A stretch of DNA of 64,000 nucleotides from Cepaea nemoralis (GCA_014155875.1 JACEFZ010018189.1:124001-188000); one strand, 5' to 3'. Shown: positions 47,781 through 60,740, numbered from the stretch's first letter. A program made the numbers and translations. Notes: generated from the sequence alone by a model not told the origin.

Positions 47781-47862
47781 CCCGATCATCACCGAGGCTT
47801 GAACCCGCGACCTCCAGCACTCGAGGCGGACACCATACCTCGAGACCACGCAGCTCCCCTCT
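47781..47862 (-). mobile_element. tRNA-like head (SINE-like)
   Basis: The minus strand reads GAGCTGCGTGGTCTCGAGG (box A-like), then GGTCGCGGGTTCAAGCC (box B-like). The pairing is too poor for a working tRNA. A C9 run follows at 47864-47873. Confidence 0.4.
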
Positions 47863-47883
47863 CCCCCCCCCCTTCCCCACGTA

Positions 47884-48587
47884 GTCCCTTAACATTTGCC
47901 ATTGTTCATCTATACTCTGTATTTTAGTTATTGCATTGTACCTATTTTTCACAGTCACTCTGTATTGTTCTTGAATTTCTTTACCTACTTTCAGAACCTC
48001 TTTATTAAGTCTCATGTTCTTAACCATTTTTCCCCCTCTCTTTAATCTTACTTTTATTTGTCCACATAGTGGTACATGATCACTGTTACCGTCAGCACCA
48101 GGCATTGTCTTTACATTAATTAATGCATTTCTGAATCTTTTATTAATACTTTTGTAGTCAATATGGTTGCGTATTTTCATGTCAGGGCTTTTTCATGAGC
48201 ATTGTCGTCTTTTATTGTGTTTAAACCATGCGTTTTCAACTATCCTTTCATTAATATTTGCCCATTCTATTAGTTTCTCTCCTCCTTCATTTCTTGTCCT
48301 TAACCATAATCCCCCACTATATCCTCTATTTTTCCCTTTCCTACATTTACATTAAAATCTAACAGCATTATTTTTATTTCTTGTGATCCAATTTGAGCTA
48401 TAGCGCTTTCTACTTCATCGTAACAGTGTTGTATTTCTTCCCCACTGCTACTTGTTGTTGGTGCAAATACTGTATAATATTTATATCTATTGATCTGCCT
48501 TTGATTTTGACCATTATAACTCTATCTAAAATATATCAGTATCTATTAAATGATGTTGCTGTTTTTTTCATCAAATAGTATTCCTAC
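47884..48587 (-). pseudogene. Family C copy 2, endonuclease part
   Basis: Minus-strand frames give VGILFDEKN, DRVIMVKIKGRSIDI, LLDFNVNVGKG (GDFN box with Gly changed to Leu), WFKHNKRR, and in 47767-48180 NSDHVPLCGQIKV. Several stops. It joins the 5' part at 53306 across an 11-bp target duplication. Confidence 0.7.
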
Positions 48588-48914
48588 TATAGAAGATATG
48601 GAAGGAATCAACATTGGGGGACGATACATCAATAACATTAGATATGCAGATAGTTAGTTAGTCTAAAGATCATCCTGATTGCACATCGAACCATTCAGTC
48701 CATAAGTGCTCGGATCCCCTCCTCAGCAAATCCCGCAGCGTGTAGCGGCTAACGACACCAGTTCTGTGTTGGTTTATCAATCTTCTTTGGCTTCCTGCGT
48801 AGTGTTCTTGTTTGGCCACCCCTCTTTTAATTTGCTGTTTTCGCAGTCAGGCCATGGTTGTAGATTCACAGTCATCACTTGGTTCACGCAAAAGTCTTAC
48901 TTCTCGTAGAGCAT

Positions 48915-50780
48915 TCAGAATGTCAGCCTGGTCCATGGCGCGTCCGCCCTCCACAGTAGCCTCACCTGCGAGCTTGTCAGCCCGCTCATTTCCTTGTACT
49001 CCCGCATGCCCTGGCACGAAGATGAAACTAATCTTTGCCAGCCGAGACCGCTCCAGAGGACAGCAACCATTCTCTTCGGATCCACCCCATCCTCTATCCT
49101 CTTGATCATGTTCATTGAGTCGCTAAGGAAACATGCCCTAGTGAATGTCTGTGTCTCGAGCCATGTTATTGCTTTACTTACTGCCATGACTTCCATAGTC
49201 AGGCTACTTGTGGTTTCAGTGAAAGCACCAGAGTCCTCCTTCACAATTCTCCCTCCGGCCCGAGCCGTAAAGGCCCATGAGCTTCTCACATGTCGGACGA
49301 CCGACCCATCTGTGTAGATGACAGCATCACCGTCTAGCGAATTCTCGAAAATCAACGCTTGTACTTCAGCCTCCACAGCAGCCGGATTTTCTTGTCTGCA
49401 TTTTCTATCTAGTTGGATGCAAACTGAAAAGGATGTGCAGAAATCTGTTGGCACTTGTACCCACTCCTCGCCAGGTTCTAAGTCCTCAAGTGAACACACC
49501 TGTTGAAGAATGTCTTCGGCTTGACCCATCCACGACCGTCCTCTTTTTAACCTGCTGCCCTTCACCTTCATAATTTCACTATGCAGTGGATGTTGTGTGT
49601 TTGCGTTAACTCTGAGGTAGGCGCGTGCTCTGCAAACTTGTATTCTGTCTTCAATGGTTGGAAAATCAAGAAGGTAGCGCATCGCCCTGCATGCTGTATC
49701 TCTTGTACATCCAAGAATAATGCGCATAGCTTCATTCTGTATCCTTTCCATCCTTTCTATCTGCTTACGGCTGAGAGTCAGGATTGCCATTGCATACTCA
49801 AAAACAGACATGACCAGCCCCTCGTACAGAAGACATAGATGGCGCTGCTCACAGTTTGCTGCCGCCATCACCCGCATCGCAGCCAAACCCCGCTTGGCCT
49901 TTGTTATCACCTGGTCTATGTGCTCATTATAAGCAAGGCTTCGATCAAACCGTATCCCCAGGTAATTCATTGCCTGCGTTCTTTCCACCGTCTCTGAACA
50001 CAGCTTTACAGTTGGTGTTGGAGTGTTGACAATATGATTATTCAACGAGAACCAAGTCACTGTTGCCTTTGTTGGGTTGACCATTGCCCCAGCTTCATCA
50101 CACCAAGTACATAAGCGATTGAGTTCGGATTGTAGTTCCACAGCAATCTGCTCTCTATACTTACCCTGACGATACACTAAAACATCATCGGCATATGACA
50201 ATGTCCTACCAGGTCCAGTGATCTGCTCACTGGTGATTCTCACTGTGTAGGCGTTGAACAGTACCGGAGATAATGGTGATCCCTGTGGTAGGCCAGGATA
50301 TATTGTTGTTGGTTCCGAAGTCCAACTGCCACATCTAAAAACTACTTTCCGTTGGAAGAGGGCTGCAGCGATCCAACTAAGGAGGAATGGACTTATTTTG
50401 AGTTCAAGAAGCTGAAGCATTAAAAAATCCAATGGTACTCTGTTGTACGCGTCCTCAAGATCAATCGCTGCAGCAAAGGTTTCAATGCCTGAGTGGAAAC
50501 CTTCATAGACATCATGGGCAAAAACTGCTGCATTCGTCCAGGTTTCTCTTTTTGGACGGTACCCACCCAGGGTAGGTGGGAAAACACCTTGCCTCTCTAG
50601 CTGGCTTGATATTTTCCTGGCAATTAACTTCTCCAGCAGCTTGCCTATTGTATTCTGCATGGTTATAACTCGATATCCCTGAATTTTTGTGTGGTCTTTG
50701 CCAGGCTTCGGCAAGGGAATCAGATAGCTGTGTAACCACTCCTCCTTGATGCTAGCACTCCCTATACTGTTGTTGTACAT
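48915..50780 (-). pseudogene. Family F reverse transcriptase-RNase H
   Basis: 621 residues. RT: LIPLPKPGKDH, LGGYRPKRETWTNAAVFAHD, AAIDLEDAYNRVPLDFL (first Asp), LPQGSPLSPVLFNAYT, and SYADDVLVY (YADD 196-199). After the RT thumb come QNEAMRIILGCTRDTA and RAMRYLLDFPTI. RNase H: VIYTDGS (D491), TMEVMAVSKAI (E530) and CFLSDS (D554). The last RNase H box (PGHAGVQGNERAD) is present but in the next frame near 49010, so a small indel ends the domain. The real frame opens further upstream, at APGPDG near 50850. Confidence 0.85.
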
Positions 50781-50841
50781 GTCTGCTAGTTTCTCTAGCT
50801 CGTTGTCGGTACACCTATTGATGTCGTCGTATCTTATGCCA

Positions 50842-52158
50842 TCAGGCCCTGGAGCGCTGTTTTTTTGATCGTCGAAGCACAGCCTTGATTTCTTTCACTG
50901 TCACTGTGTCTTCATCCGAAGTGTTCTGGGCCTTGCACCTGTCTGAGGTGACCTCCTTGGCAAGATTTCGGCCTCCCATGTCTGTCTGGTTGCTCTGCTC
51001 TAGATAGCGTTCAAAGAGGGCTTTGCCCTTGTCCTCGTCAGTCCTCTGCCAGATGAGGTCAGCACCTTGGAAGTCAGAAATGCTCTTATTCTTGACTACC
51101 CCACTCATGCTTTTATGTAGTCGCCAGAACAATTTCAGTGACTTGTCTGTGCTTACTCTTTGACACACCTCTGCCCATTTTTCACTCTTAACCACCTTGA
51201 CCAGTTTTTTTAAATAGCTTACTTTTGTGTGCATCTCTCTATCTAAGTGCATGCATGGATTAGGATGACCAGCTCTGTTCTTCTTGGTATTTTGCCATCT
51301 CCTTACAGCACTACGCTTATCCACCCAAGCCTTCTCCACCTCGAAATTCCACCAAGGTGGCTGCTCCCAGCTTTTTTTCCTGCCCTGAAGCTTTCTGCGC
51401 TTGTCACGTCTTATTTTACTCACCACATCTTGCCCTGTACTGTCATACTGGAAAGTCTTGACCGTTAGCTTGTGCTGCCTGGTTCTGCCTTTCTCCACCA
51501 ATTTGCTGCAAGGTTGGCGGTAGCTGCCGTGGTGTCTTAGGACACCCCATCTACACACTGTAGTGAGTGAAGGAGAAACCAGCGCCAGATAAATAGCACT
51601 GTCCTCATCGCCTGGACATCTTGCTGTCCTGGTGACACAGCCACTGTTGATACAAACCAGGTCAATGGTTTCAAGTGCAGTCTCGAGCTCCTCCCCCTGT
51701 GTGTTGGAGGAAATGTTTCCCCATGATCTGCCTTTAGCGTTGAAATCGCCACAGAAAATAACATTTCTCTCGTGACCTAATATGTCACTTAAGCACTGCC
51801 ACTTCTGGGAATCCATACTCGCGTTGCGGGCATAAACATTAACCAACACGAATGGTAGACTGGATTGAACTCTTAACGCCTGTATTTGTATATCGTCACT
51901 GTCCCAACTGGACATGTCTAGCTCTGACGCCACCATGCTGTCGCGAATGAGAATCGCCATTCCCAGATGTCGTCTGTTGTAGAAACATTTGAAGCCGGCA
52001 ATTCGGAGTAGCTGATCGCCCAGTCTCGTCTCCTGGAGCGCTACAATGTCATTCCTGTAAACCAGGGTTTCTAGAATAGAGCCCCGTTGTTTTACGCTGG
52101 CGCAGTTCCAATACAGAATACGGATATTCCTGAGTCCCAGACGGTCTGGGTCTGACAC
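50842..52158 (-). pseudogene. Family F AP endonuclease and linker
   Basis: 438 residues. Endonuclease motifs: RILYWNCASVKQRG, DIVALQETRLGD (catalytic Glu), HLGMAILIRDS, FVLVNVYARNAS and IFCGDFNAKGRSWG. The final catalytic box, SDHHP in the 20-kb copy, reads GSYRQP here, so Asp and His are lost. The linker KSEKWAEVCQRVS leads toward the RT. The frame ends at an extra A in an A7 run near 50862. The basic leader (RRRGSRADRKRQGTRGRLRR) is in another frame, 52092-52310. Confidence 0.8.
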
Positions 52159-52525
52159 TTGAGTCTAAAACGCCTTAAACGACCACGCGTACCTTGTCGT
52201 TTTCTGTCTGCCCGGCTCCCACGTCGCCTCGTTAGGTTGACTGCCGACCGCTCGGAGAACACACGTTGTTCCGCCATGTTGAAAAACCGAAAACCACAGA
52301 AACCACACACGCTGCGAAAAATTCACTCAAGGATTGCTTCGCTCGATGCACGAAACTCAGTAGCATCGGCGCAGATCTTGAGTAGAAACTCCTGGCTTTA
52401 CATCCTGGCACACAAATTGCACGCATGATATGAATAAATCCATCTCCTACGCGAAAAAGTTAACGATCACACAACAACACGACCGTCAGTCGCCATTTGG
52501 AAACCGGAAGTCGGAAGATATGCAG

Positions 52526-53287
52526 TTGATAGTCTTGATTGCAGACAATGAACAGGACCTGCAAAATTTAGTAGATGCGGTTGTTGCACACAGTGAACAA
52601 CTAGGATTAGAATTGAATTGTAAGAAGACAGATTATGGTCGTCACTAGGAAGGAAGAAATATCACAATGTAATATACAAGTAAATGGGAATATTCTTAAA
52701 CAATTGAATCGGTACAGCTATCTCGGAACAGTCATAACATCTGATGGGAGATGCCTTGAAGAGATTAGAACAAGAATTGCCATGGCAAAGGTAGCCTTTT
52801 GCAAGATGAAAAACATACTGACCAATAAAAAGATATCAATTGAAACGAGAAAAAGAGTGTTGAAGTACTACATAGAACCTGTACTTTTATATGGATGTGA
52901 AGCGTGGACAATGAGCAGACAAGCTGAAAACATCTGATGGCTGTGGAAATGTGGTTTCTGAGGAAAATGCAAAGAATACCATGGACAGACAGAAAAACCA
53001 ATGAACAAGTCCTACAAGAAACAAATGAAGATCGTAAACTGATTAGAGACATTAGACGTAGACAGTCACAATTTTTTGGGCATGTTATGAGAAGAAATGA
53101 ATTGGAGAACTTGGTGACAACTGGCAAGATCGAAGGGAGGAGACCAATGGGAAGACCAAGAATTAAATACCTGGATAGCTTGGCCACATGGCATGGTCGA
53201 GACAGAAACACGGAGCTGATCCACGACTCTGGTGATCGAGTGAGATGGCAAAACATGACCGCCTACGCTTATCGGCATGACACATGA
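52526..53287 (+). pseudogene. Family B copy 2, RT C-terminal part
   Basis: Frames 52430-52648, 52635-52937 and 52937-53287 carry VLIADNEQDLQNLVDAV, YSYLGTVITSDGRCLEEI, VLLYGCEAWTMSRQAE, FFGHVMRRNELENLV and RPMGRPRIKYLDSL. Two one-base shifts separate them. Close in sequence to 5000-5745. Confidence 0.8.
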
Positions 53288-53305
53288 TGGATGGAGTATT
53301 CCTAC

Positions 53306-54250
53306 ACCTTTCTCATGTGTAACCTCCAGAATAAACTAGTGTGTGTTTGTCGGTTATAATTTTGCCAGATCCCTTCCTTCTCATCTCACTGATGCCTAGT
53401 AAGTTCATTTTCATGCCTTCCATTTCGGTTAGATCAGTGGTTCTCAACCGGTGGGGGAATTCCCCCCCCCTCCCCACACCCAGGGGGAATTTTAGGGTTT
53501 CCAGGGGGAATGAAGATTATTTCAAGATCGCGTTAATACAAGAACCGATTACTTGATATTGTTTTTCCCTTCATACTTTACGGTTCTGTACATCCCACCA
53601 TTCTAAAATTTATTTTATAAAGTAAGTATACCCACAAATCACATTTTATGTGAACGTCTAGACTTGTTTTAGTATTTGCTTCCATTATTACGTATACTGT
53701 GTAAAGTAGGTAGGAAATACGAAATGGGAGGAATGACATCCTGAAAATATGGTGAAGAGGGCTGGCCAAATTTTAGGTATTCTTTTATAAATACGAAAAA
53801 AGAGATGACGTTCTGAAAATATGGTGAAGGGGGACACGGGCCAAAAAGGTGAGAACCACTGTCTTTGATCATTGTTTGACTTTCCTAGTTCATGTAATGT
53901 CCTAACATTTTATGTTGCTACTCTAAATGTATTTAGTTTGGTTATAGTTTTGCCATCAATAGCTGGATGACGGTCTGGTGTCACCTGTGGCTCATGACTG
54001 TCCCTATCTGACGAGGATGTCATAAAACAGCCATAAACGTCGTTCACAATCTCTGAAATTTGTGTTGGCATGAAATCTTGGGAAAATAATGTTGTGGTTT
54101 CCCCTTGTCTTCCACATCCACGTAATGGTCGTTTACCTGTGCATTTGTTAGCTATTTCCGACTGTCAGGATAAGTGAGTGCCCTGCTCTACTCAGCTGCA
54201 GAGTTGTCCACTTATTCCGGTGTATACTCGGTCCCTGGTGCTGCGTTAGC
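53306..54250 (-). pseudogene. Family C copy 2, 5' UTR and endonuclease start
   Basis: The minus strand reads LNTFRVAT and NVRTLHELGKSNNDQ on the far side of the hAT-like insert, then MNLLGISEMRRKGSGKIITD (family-typical GISExRW region, catalytic Glu) and KGVGI joining 48587. The 5' UTR edge is set by family D at 54255. Confidence 0.65.
53435..53861. mobile_element. hAT-like non-autonomous element (MITE)
   Basis: 427 bp with terminal inverted repeats CAGTGGTTCTCAACC and, at the right end inverted, CAGTGGTTCTCACC. This is the well-known CAGTGGTTCTCA terminus of hAT elements. Flanking octamers GGTTAGAT and TCTTTGAT agree at 5 of 8 places, consistent with an aged 8-bp duplication. Non-coding. 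It lies within the family C endonuclease, whose sequence continues on both sides. Confidence 0.75.
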
Positions 54251-54254
54251 CACA

Positions 54255-54451
54255 CGTGGCGTGTTTCCATCCTCTACCAACAACTACCATCACTGGACTT
54301 ACATCTAAGACAAGACCAAGAGGACGCCCAAGAAGAAAATGGATTGACAACATCAAAGACATTGTACAATCACACAGAATGATACTTTCCGGTGCCGCCC
54401 ACCTGGAACGCAAATTATTCCTCCCCACGACGCTTGACGGTAGCAGTGGAA

Positions 54452-54519
<68 letters not shown>

Positions 54520-54521
54520 CC
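54255..54521 (+). mobile_element. Family D LINE 3' end with (GAT)n tail
   Basis: Frame 54256-54456 encodes TSKTRPRGRPRRKWIDNIKD (typical LINE C-terminal motif), then LERKLFLPTTLDG and stop; the (GAT)n tail spans about 54451-54521. Longest of the three family D copies here. Confidence 0.75.
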
Positions 54522-54904
54522 ACTAGAAGGTGCATTTGGGATTTTCCCTTCCTAAAGTTATGGTCTATGACCAAGTCTCTCCAGTACTTTTAGAAGGCTC
54601 CTCACTGCCCTATGTGATAAGTGGAATAAACAGGAGTTTCGACAAGCCAACAGCCCGCACAAATGCACTGTGCGTAATGACGCCGTCAGAATGCCAACAC
54701 AAAAGTCATCCACGGAAAATACAGTTCATCGTCGCTGGAAGCGGCAGTCACTAGAAAACCAGCAGCCACACATTACTGCATTAATTTTTCACATATGGAC
54801 GAACAGCAGGCAGAAATTTCACAGAAATACGCCACAGAATTGCTTTGGTGGTTTTTGTGTATTATGGAGTTAGCCAGCATATCCGAGTGCAGGCACAGCG
54901 GTCT
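54522..54904. other. Spacer, nothing recognised
   Basis: No supported gene. Confidence 0.4.
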
Positions 54905-54906
54905 GA

Positions 54907-54981
<75 letters not shown>

Positions 54982-54983
54982 CG
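54905..54983. repeat. (GT)n then (GC)n microsatellite
   Basis: About 34 GT units end in GCGCGCGCG, an alternating purine-pyrimidine tract able to adopt Z-DNA. Confidence 0.95.
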
Positions 54984-55378
54984 TTTGTGAGCGCAGACAA
55001 AATTGACTTTGTCATCTATGATTCGTGACTGATGTGTCACAACGGCAAAACATAGGGCTATAAATACCTGCGTATATTCACTGCGATAAGTCATTCTGTA
55101 CCAGCGGCTGTCAACAGTCAGATCACGCAGGCCAAGGCGGGGAGCGAGGAAACATTGGCAAGTAGTCGGGTGATTCTTTTGCACAAACAGTCGGTTAAAC
55201 AGATGCTCGCCTCGGTATCGTCAACGGAGTCACCACCAGCAAAAACACGGTCTGTTTTGTGGGGTGTTGCGGGTTTGTCGGTTGGTTGATTGGTTGATTG
55301 GTTGATTTTTGTTAAGTATATTGGGTTGTATGAGGTTTATTAACAGTTATATTAATCAGAGTGTCTTATTAATGTTCC
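54984..55378. other. Spacer, nothing recognised
   Basis: Short GGTTGATT repeats near 55280-55305. No gene was seen. Confidence 0.4.
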
Positions 55379-55388
55379 TTCTTCTTCT

Positions 55389-57068
55389 TCAGCGTTCCGA
55401 GCCATTGAGGTTCTTTGCTGCAAATACAATCTGTCTCCATTCGTCTCTCTGGTGGACCTTCTCTTGCCAGTCATTGATTCCAAGTGCTTGTAGGTCTGTA
55501 TGTATATTATCTCTCCACCGCCTTCTTGGTCTACCTCGGGGTCTACGGTCATTTATTTCCTGAGTGTAAGCGAGTTTTGTTTCCCTATTATCTTCCATTC
55601 TTTCTATATGCCCCAGCCATTGTAGTCTATTAGCCCTCATGATACCAGTGATTAGCGGGGACTTAAACAAATCATAAATGTCTTTGTTACTTCTTCTTTT
55701 CCACTCTCCACTTTGTGTATCCCTAATGGGTCCAAAGATGCGTCTTAAAATTTTGTTCTCAAAGGTTTGTAACAAGGCTTCGTCTCCTTTCGTTGTACTC
55801 CAGGTTTCAGAGCCATACAGCACAACTGGTCTGATCAGTGTTTTGTATATTGTGATTTTGGTGTTACGAGATAGCGCCTTTGATTTTAGTAGATGTTGTA
55901 GTGCATAGTATATCTTATTTCCAGAGTTGATTCTAGTTTGTATTTCTTCCCTTATGATGTTGGAGCAGTTGAAGATTGTACCCAGGTATTTGTATGTTTC
56001 CGTTCTTTTAATGGTCATATTATCTATTTGTATGTGGCCAGAGTTTTTAGCCATTCCGTCTCTTGAAATTACCATATATTCTGTCTTATCTTGGTTGATA
56101 ACCAGCCCCATCTGTTGGGCTTTTTCCTTTAAGTGAGTCAATATTTCTAATGTCTTTTGTTCACTTTGCCCTATAATATCTATATCATCTGCATAACCAA
56201 GCAGCTTGGATGTTCCTCCAATATCACATTCCTCCTTTACCTTCCTTACAACTTTCTCTAGAGCCAGATTGAAGAGTAGCGGCGATAGTGCATCACCCTG
56301 TTTCAAGCCAGATGTTATTTGGAAGGGGTCTGATTTCCTGCCTTTATATGTTACTATATTATAAGTATCTTCCATGCATAGTTTGGTCATGTTAATTAAC
56401 TTCCTTGGTATTCCAAATTCCTGCATAACATTCCATAGACTATTCCTATGGACACTATCATAAGCCTTTTTAAAATCCACAAAAATGTTATGGAGATCTC
56501 TTTTATATTCCCAATGTTTCTCGGCTATTTGTCGTAAGATAAATATCTGATCTATTGTTGATCTGTTTTGTCTAAAACCCGCCTGGTAGTCACCTAATAT
56601 GTCTTCTGAATATGGTTTTAGTCTATTTAGTAATACTGCGGATAGTATCTTATAGCTTGTGGACAGTAGTGATATTCCTCTATAATTTCCACATTGGAAC
56701 TTGTCTCCTTTCTTAAAGATAGGTATCAATAATGACTCTTTCCAGTCATGGGGTAATTCTTCTGTCCTCCAGATTTTTATTATTAGTTCGTATAGCTTTA
56801 GATGTAATGCATGGCCACCTGCCTTTATAAATTCAGCAGCAATTCCATCAGTCCCAGTTGCCTTATTGTTTTTAAGTCGTGTGATTACATATAGGATTTC
56901 TTCAAATGTAGGTTCTTCAATTTGTGGTTCGCATGTTAGAACCTCTTCCTGTGGGAAAATGTTACTTGGAGCTTCACAATTTAGTAATTCAATAAAATAT
57001 TCTTTCCATGTGTTGCACATTTCCTCATTGGTATTTATCATATTCCCATTTTTGTCTTTTAAAACCAT
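55389..57068 (-). pseudogene. Family A reverse transcriptase, 559 residues
   Basis: Landmarks: NNKATGTDGIAAEFIKAGG, LIPIFKKGDKFQCGNYRGIS, GFRQNRSTIDQIFILRQ, IFVDFKKAYDSVHR (first Asp, about 197-204), GLKQGDALSPLLFNLALE and GYADDIDIIGQ (YADD 292-295). Then KYLGTIFNCSNIIREE, VLYGSETWSTTKGDEALL, WLGHIERMEDN and RPRGRPRRRWRDNI. The frame is open over the whole RT, so this copy is fairly recent, but a shift near 57075-57100 cuts it from the linker frame. The set resembles RTE-like LINEs; the exact clade needs a tree. Confidence 0.85.
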
Positions 57069-57101
57069 ATGTGTTTTGTTGGTGCCCTCGTTTCATTGAC
57101 T

Positions 57102-57449
57102 TCAGTACTTTAAAAATTTTCTGGATTCATTTTTCTGGTGATTAGTTTCCATATCTTTGATTATATTACTCATATATTCTCGCTTCTGCTGTCTGACTAT
57201 TTTTGTAGCCTCTTTACATTCATTTCTATAATGCTCTTCCTTTTGGATGTTATTGATGTCATTTAACCATACATGTCTGGCATTCTTCTTCCTAGTGACT
57301 GCTTCTTCACATTTTTGATTGAACCATCTGTTCTTTCTATGCGTGGTTAACACACCGAGACATTCTTCTGCGGTAGATTGAATTGTATTCTTGATGTTCA
57401 ACCAAGTTTGGTCAACGCGTTTTCCTCCAAAGGGTTTGCAAAGTTTCAA
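57102..57449 (-). pseudogene. Family A linker between endonuclease and RT
   Basis: 115 residues with VDQTWLNIKNTIQSTAEECL, NRWFNQKCEEAVTRKKNA and YMSNIIKDMETNHQKNESRK. The WFxxxCxxA pattern is usual just ahead of the RT in these LINEs. A frameshift lies after RKFLKY. Confidence 0.7.
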
Positions 57450-57970
57450 GTTTACATTTTATTTAATCTGTAAATTCCTCTTTGACCTCCTTACGTGATC
57501 TGGTAGTGTTTTTTTCTATGTTATTTATGTTGGGTGTAATCTTTGGTAATTTCGTATAGGAAAGCTCTCTTAACGTTTTATTTTACATTTTGCTCCACCG
57601 AGGAAGTGGTCACTGTGTGCACTCAGCTCCTCGATAACTTCCGACTTGCTGTATGTTTGATGCATTTCTGTGTGTAATTAAAATGTGATCTATTTGAGTC
57701 CCTCTCGTTTCTCTTGATCACATTGATTCCAAGTCGTTGTGTATATCTTTTCTTGTAGTATCTCGGTACTGCTAATCTGCCAGTCCTTTGGGCTCTGCAG
57801 GTGATGACTGCTCCATCCATTATCATTTGAACGTTGTATGTAGGCTTTCACATACCGGCCACTCTTTTTAGTAGTCTGCTCTCTACTATTGGGCATGAAG
57901 TCTCCCAGTCACAACTCAGGATGTCCTGTTTGGGGTCTCTTCTATGACATCCCCAGATCATTATAAAGTA

Positions 57971-58440
57971 TTTTTAATATCATCTTCTTCTCTTCAGTAG
58001 GTTGCATGTTTGTTTTTGTTGTTTGTTTTGTGTTTTTTTTGTGGTGTTTTTGTTTGTTTTTTTTTGTTGTTTGTTTGTTTTGTTTGTTTTTTGTTTTTGT
58101 TTTGTTGTTTTTTGTTTGTTTTTGTTTTTTTTTGTTTTGTGTTTTTTGTTTGTTTTTGTTTGTTTTTGTTTGTTGGTTGGGGGGTTTTTTTTGGTTCATT
58201 AATCACGTTATATTTTAAATTTACTTTTATTCGTTATTTACTTAATCCTTGTGGTATTTAAAAGCTTTAAAGTTTTAAAACGTTGCCCCCATAACTCTTT
58301 TTGATGACAAATCCTGCTGCCTAATCAGTGTTTAGTTTTGGGGTGTTTCCTCCAGATATTATATCATTCCATATTTCTGCTCTAAAGTACCTCTCTGGCA
58401 CTTATTTCTTGAAGTGCTGTGATTATCATGTGTATATCAA
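57971..58440. repeat. T/G low-complexity tract and AT-rich spacer
   Basis: 57995-58198 is almost only T and G (TTTTTGTTTG units). The rest is AT-rich with no gene. Confidence 0.85.
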
Positions 58441-58836
58441 CCAGCTCCGGGTTAGTTCTTCTTCGGCCGCCTGCTCCAGCTCGATATAGGTGTCCGGACA
58501 TTCCTATGTCCAAATCTCAAACGCCTTTAACGTTTACCAAGGTCGATTGTCGAGTATTAAAGTCAGTCCGATATCGAGGCTCACGTAGTGTTGCGTAACA
58601 AAGAAAGGGTTTTTCACAAAGGTGGGGATGTTAACCCCACGCTTCAACTCCCCAATCTGGAGGAAAAACAGGGGTGTCTCTTTGTCTGTTCTCTAAACCC
58701 TTTGACTGTCCGGCCTTGGGAGGCCCTGCGGGTCAGCTACGCTACCGCCGGCATCAGTGCTAGTAGGGTCATTGAGAAACTCAAGCTCCCCACCACCACG
58801 ACAAGGTGGAAAAACACCATCGGAGGAGATTATTAA
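58441..58836. other. GC-richer island of unknown nature
   Basis: Higher GC than its surroundings, with an open frame at 58588-58836 that I do not recognise. Phrases such as GGTCAGCTACGCTACCGCCG and CGACAAGGTGGAAAAACACC suggest the 5' end of some retroelement. It stops at a TA repeat. Confidence 0.3.
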
Positions 58837-58839
58837 TGG

Positions 58840-58910
58840 TCCTTATATTATATATATATATATATGATATATATATATATATACATATATATATGATATA
58901 TATATATTGT
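58840..58910. repeat. (TA)n with GATA/CATA interruptions
   Basis: A self-complementary TA tract of about 70 bp. Confidence 0.9.
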
Positions 58911-59443
58911 TCGCATATCCTTACAGGACTTCGCTGTCAACAATCAGCATCTTTAGTCTGATTGTTGATTTCTTGGAAGATTTTACGCTCAGCTAGTTTG
59001 CCATTATTCTTTTTGAGCGGTCGGATCAATAACCCCGGGTAAGTTACCGACGCGGAGGGGAGAACCGCTACCATATTCTCACAGGCAAGTCACGTTAACT
59101 TACGAGGAACGTGATTTACTGAGAAAGTCGTTGTAACGTTCAGACTAGAAAGAGGAAAGACCGATTTATCTCTATATCTAATATAAAAACAGAAATGTAT
59201 GTATGTGGGTGGGTGGGGATGTATTGGATGCATTCGATAACGGTCCATCCGATTGAGATGAAATTTTCTACACGTCTTCTTTTCATTCCCGTGCAACCAA
59301 CTGTCATAGTTTTTTAGTGTAGAATCAGCTATTTACTTACTAAAATGTAATAATTAAATTACATGACTTAACATAAGAAAAAATATATAAAGGAACATAA
59401 CTTTTAGTAGCATTGCTATATCTTAGGTTAAGTCCCCTGGTTA
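58911..59443. other. Spacer, nothing recognised
   Basis: No supported gene or element. Confidence 0.4.

Positions 59444-60740
<1,297 letters not shown>

Larger units (their letters stand above)
48650..52515 (-). mobile_element. Family F (I-like) LINE, apparently full length, 3.87 kb
   Basis: Inserted in family B copy 2, flanked by AGATATGCAG at 48640-48649 and 52516-52525. Layout on the minus strand: 5' UTR, basic leader plus AP endonuclease, RT, RNase H, short 3' UTR, and an ACTAACTAACT tail at 48650-48660. Only a few frameshifts are seen: an 8-nt duplication near 52155, an extra A near 50862, and one near 49020. It may be related to I-superfamily LINEs that carry RNase H. Confidence 0.85.
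48588..53294 (+). mobile_element. Family B LINE copy 2 inserted in family C
   Basis: 5'-truncated family B sequence flanked by perfect AGTATTCCTAC at 48577-48587 and 53295-53305. Its first 62 bp (EDMEGINIGGRYINNIRYAD) lie at 48588-48649; the rest resumes at 52526 after a family F insertion. The tail is TGATGGATGG before 53295. Confidence 0.85.
55379..57970 (-). mobile_element. Family A LINE copy 2, 5'-truncated
   Basis: On the minus strand: endonuclease remnants (57623-57896), a pre-RT linker (57102-57449), RT and C-terminus (55389-57068), and a short GAAGAAGAAGAAG tail at 55379-55391. It is the best reference here for the 1402-2274 and 62205-62415 fragments. Confidence 0.8.

Noticed and set aside
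50855..50875. Slippery A7-C site suggesting programmed frameshifting in family F
   Set aside because: The 20-kb copy lacks the extra A and stays in frame there, so an ordinary insertion is simpler.
54773..55028. Poly-Val/Cys and His/Thr ORFs near 54.9 kb
   Set aside because: Readings of a GT dinucleotide repeat.
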